Made by a program: the position numbers and the translations under genes. Shown piece by piece: positions 12,988 to 13,249 of a stretch of 13,249 nucleotides of DNA. The notes beneath the pieces were generated by a model. That model was not told where the DNA came from, searched no databases, and saw only the letters and a list, made by a program, of their open reading frames with translations. The stretch's first letter is position 1, and each line of letters starts with the position of its first letter. Source of the DNA: Treponema sp. (lineage in GTDB: Bacteria; Spirochaetota; Spirochaetia; Treponematales; Breznakiellaceae); the NCBI GenBank assembly GCA_031283505.1, contig JAITBO010000372.1, positions 1-13,249 on the forward strand, given 5' to 3'.

Positions 12988-13249
12988 ACTTTACCGATGA
13001 ACAGTTGGAACGCTATTCCCGGCATATCATCCTCAAGGAAGTGGGGGTCAGGGGCCAGAAACGGCTCATGGAAGGCAAGGTCTTGATCATCGGCGCGGGC
13101 GGCCTGGGAGCGCCCGCGGCCATGTACCTGGCCGCCGCCGGGGTGGGGACCATCGGCATCGCCGACGCCGACAAGGTGGAGCTTTCCAACCTACAGCGGC
13201 AGATCATCCACACCACCGCGGATCTGGAAAAACCGAAGGTCGAGTCCGC
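12984..13249 (+). CDS. ThiF/MoeB/HesA-family E1-like adenylyltransferase, 3' end outside window
   Basis: The first 88 residues of an E1-like enzyme that adenylates the C-terminal Gly of a ThiS/MoaD-type ubiquitin-fold carrier before sulfur is added. It opens with YSRHIILKEVGVRGQKRL (11-28), typical of MoeB and ThiF. The nucleotide-binding loop GAGGLG (37-42) follows, then DADKVELSNLQRQ (61-73) with the conserved Arg72. The frame stays open to the edge of the window. It starts within the stop of the TusA-like gene (ATGA). Whether it has the C-terminal Cys motifs and a rhodanese domain, and what lies after it, cannot be seen. The context favours a cysteine/homocysteine or thiamine-type sulfur carrier route over molybdopterin, but this is not certain. 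Confidence 0.9.
   Translation, partial: MNFTDEQLERYSRHIILKEVGVRGQKRLMEGKVLIIGAGGLGAPAAMYLAAAGVGTIGIADADKVELSNLQRQIIHTTADLEKPKVES

Noticed and set aside
1..13249. tRNA or rRNA genes
   Set aside because: No cloverleaf-like fold, T-loop GGTTCGAATCC-type word or rRNA core sequence was seen on either strand.

Overview
The window looks like a chromosomal segment of a spirochaete, most likely a Treponema of the termite-gut type (for example the T. primitia / T. azotonutricium group). This is an inference. It rests on a run of small lipoproteins with loose spirochaetal lipoboxes ending in Ser-Cys, weak Shine-Dalgarno sites before several of them, a GyrA with Ala at the usual quinolone serine, mid-range GC, and intergenic DNA holding palindromic repeats and scraps of transposases. 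A perfect 16-bp parS site together with gyrA suggests the segment lies in the origin-proximal part of the chromosome.

Layout. 1-1851: a cytoplasmic GH43-type glycosidase (+), then a secreted, probably outer-membrane barrel-like protein on the - strand with a good sigma-70-like promoter. 2044-2955: a lipoprotein with a proline-rich stalk and a GH73-type glucosaminidase domain. 2956-3345: a gene-poor stretch with an AT-rich hairpin and the C-terminal scrap of an IS30-family transposase. 3346-4128 (-): an unrecognised lipoprotein. 4273-5976 (+): a long-chain acyl-CoA/AMP-forming ligase, followed by a GC-rich terminator. 6010-6170: a convergent intergenic region whose main feature is parS.

6171-8480: a YbaK/EbsC-type aminoacyl-tRNA deacylase (-), then three small lipoproteins. 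Two are paralogous LysM proteins in opposite orientation. They flank a META/HslJ-domain lipoprotein. A scrap of a PD-(D/E)XK nuclease-family transposase follows the second LysM gene. 8481-9058: 578 bp with no intact gene, holding palindromes, a fragment of a response-regulator receiver domain, a cluster of ACCGG words and the gyrA promoter and leader. 9059-11509: gyrA. 11510-11860: 351 bp with no recognised gene.

11861-13249: the start of a tightly overlapping operon: a siroheme/[4Fe-4S] sulfite-reductase-like protein with a double ferredoxin module, a TusA-family sulfur carrier with CPIT in place of CPxP, and a ThiF/MoeB-type E1-like enzyme cut off by the window edge. Together they suggest sulfite reduction coupled to sulfur relay onto a ThiS/MoaD-like carrier, as in protein-thiocarboxylate cysteine or homocysteine synthesis.

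A family of four near-identical ~37-bp palindromes (6689, 7852, 8528, 11757) lies 20-67 nt upstream of four different genes. With parS, the sulfur operon and the shared terminator at 7193-7231, it is the most noteworthy structure here.
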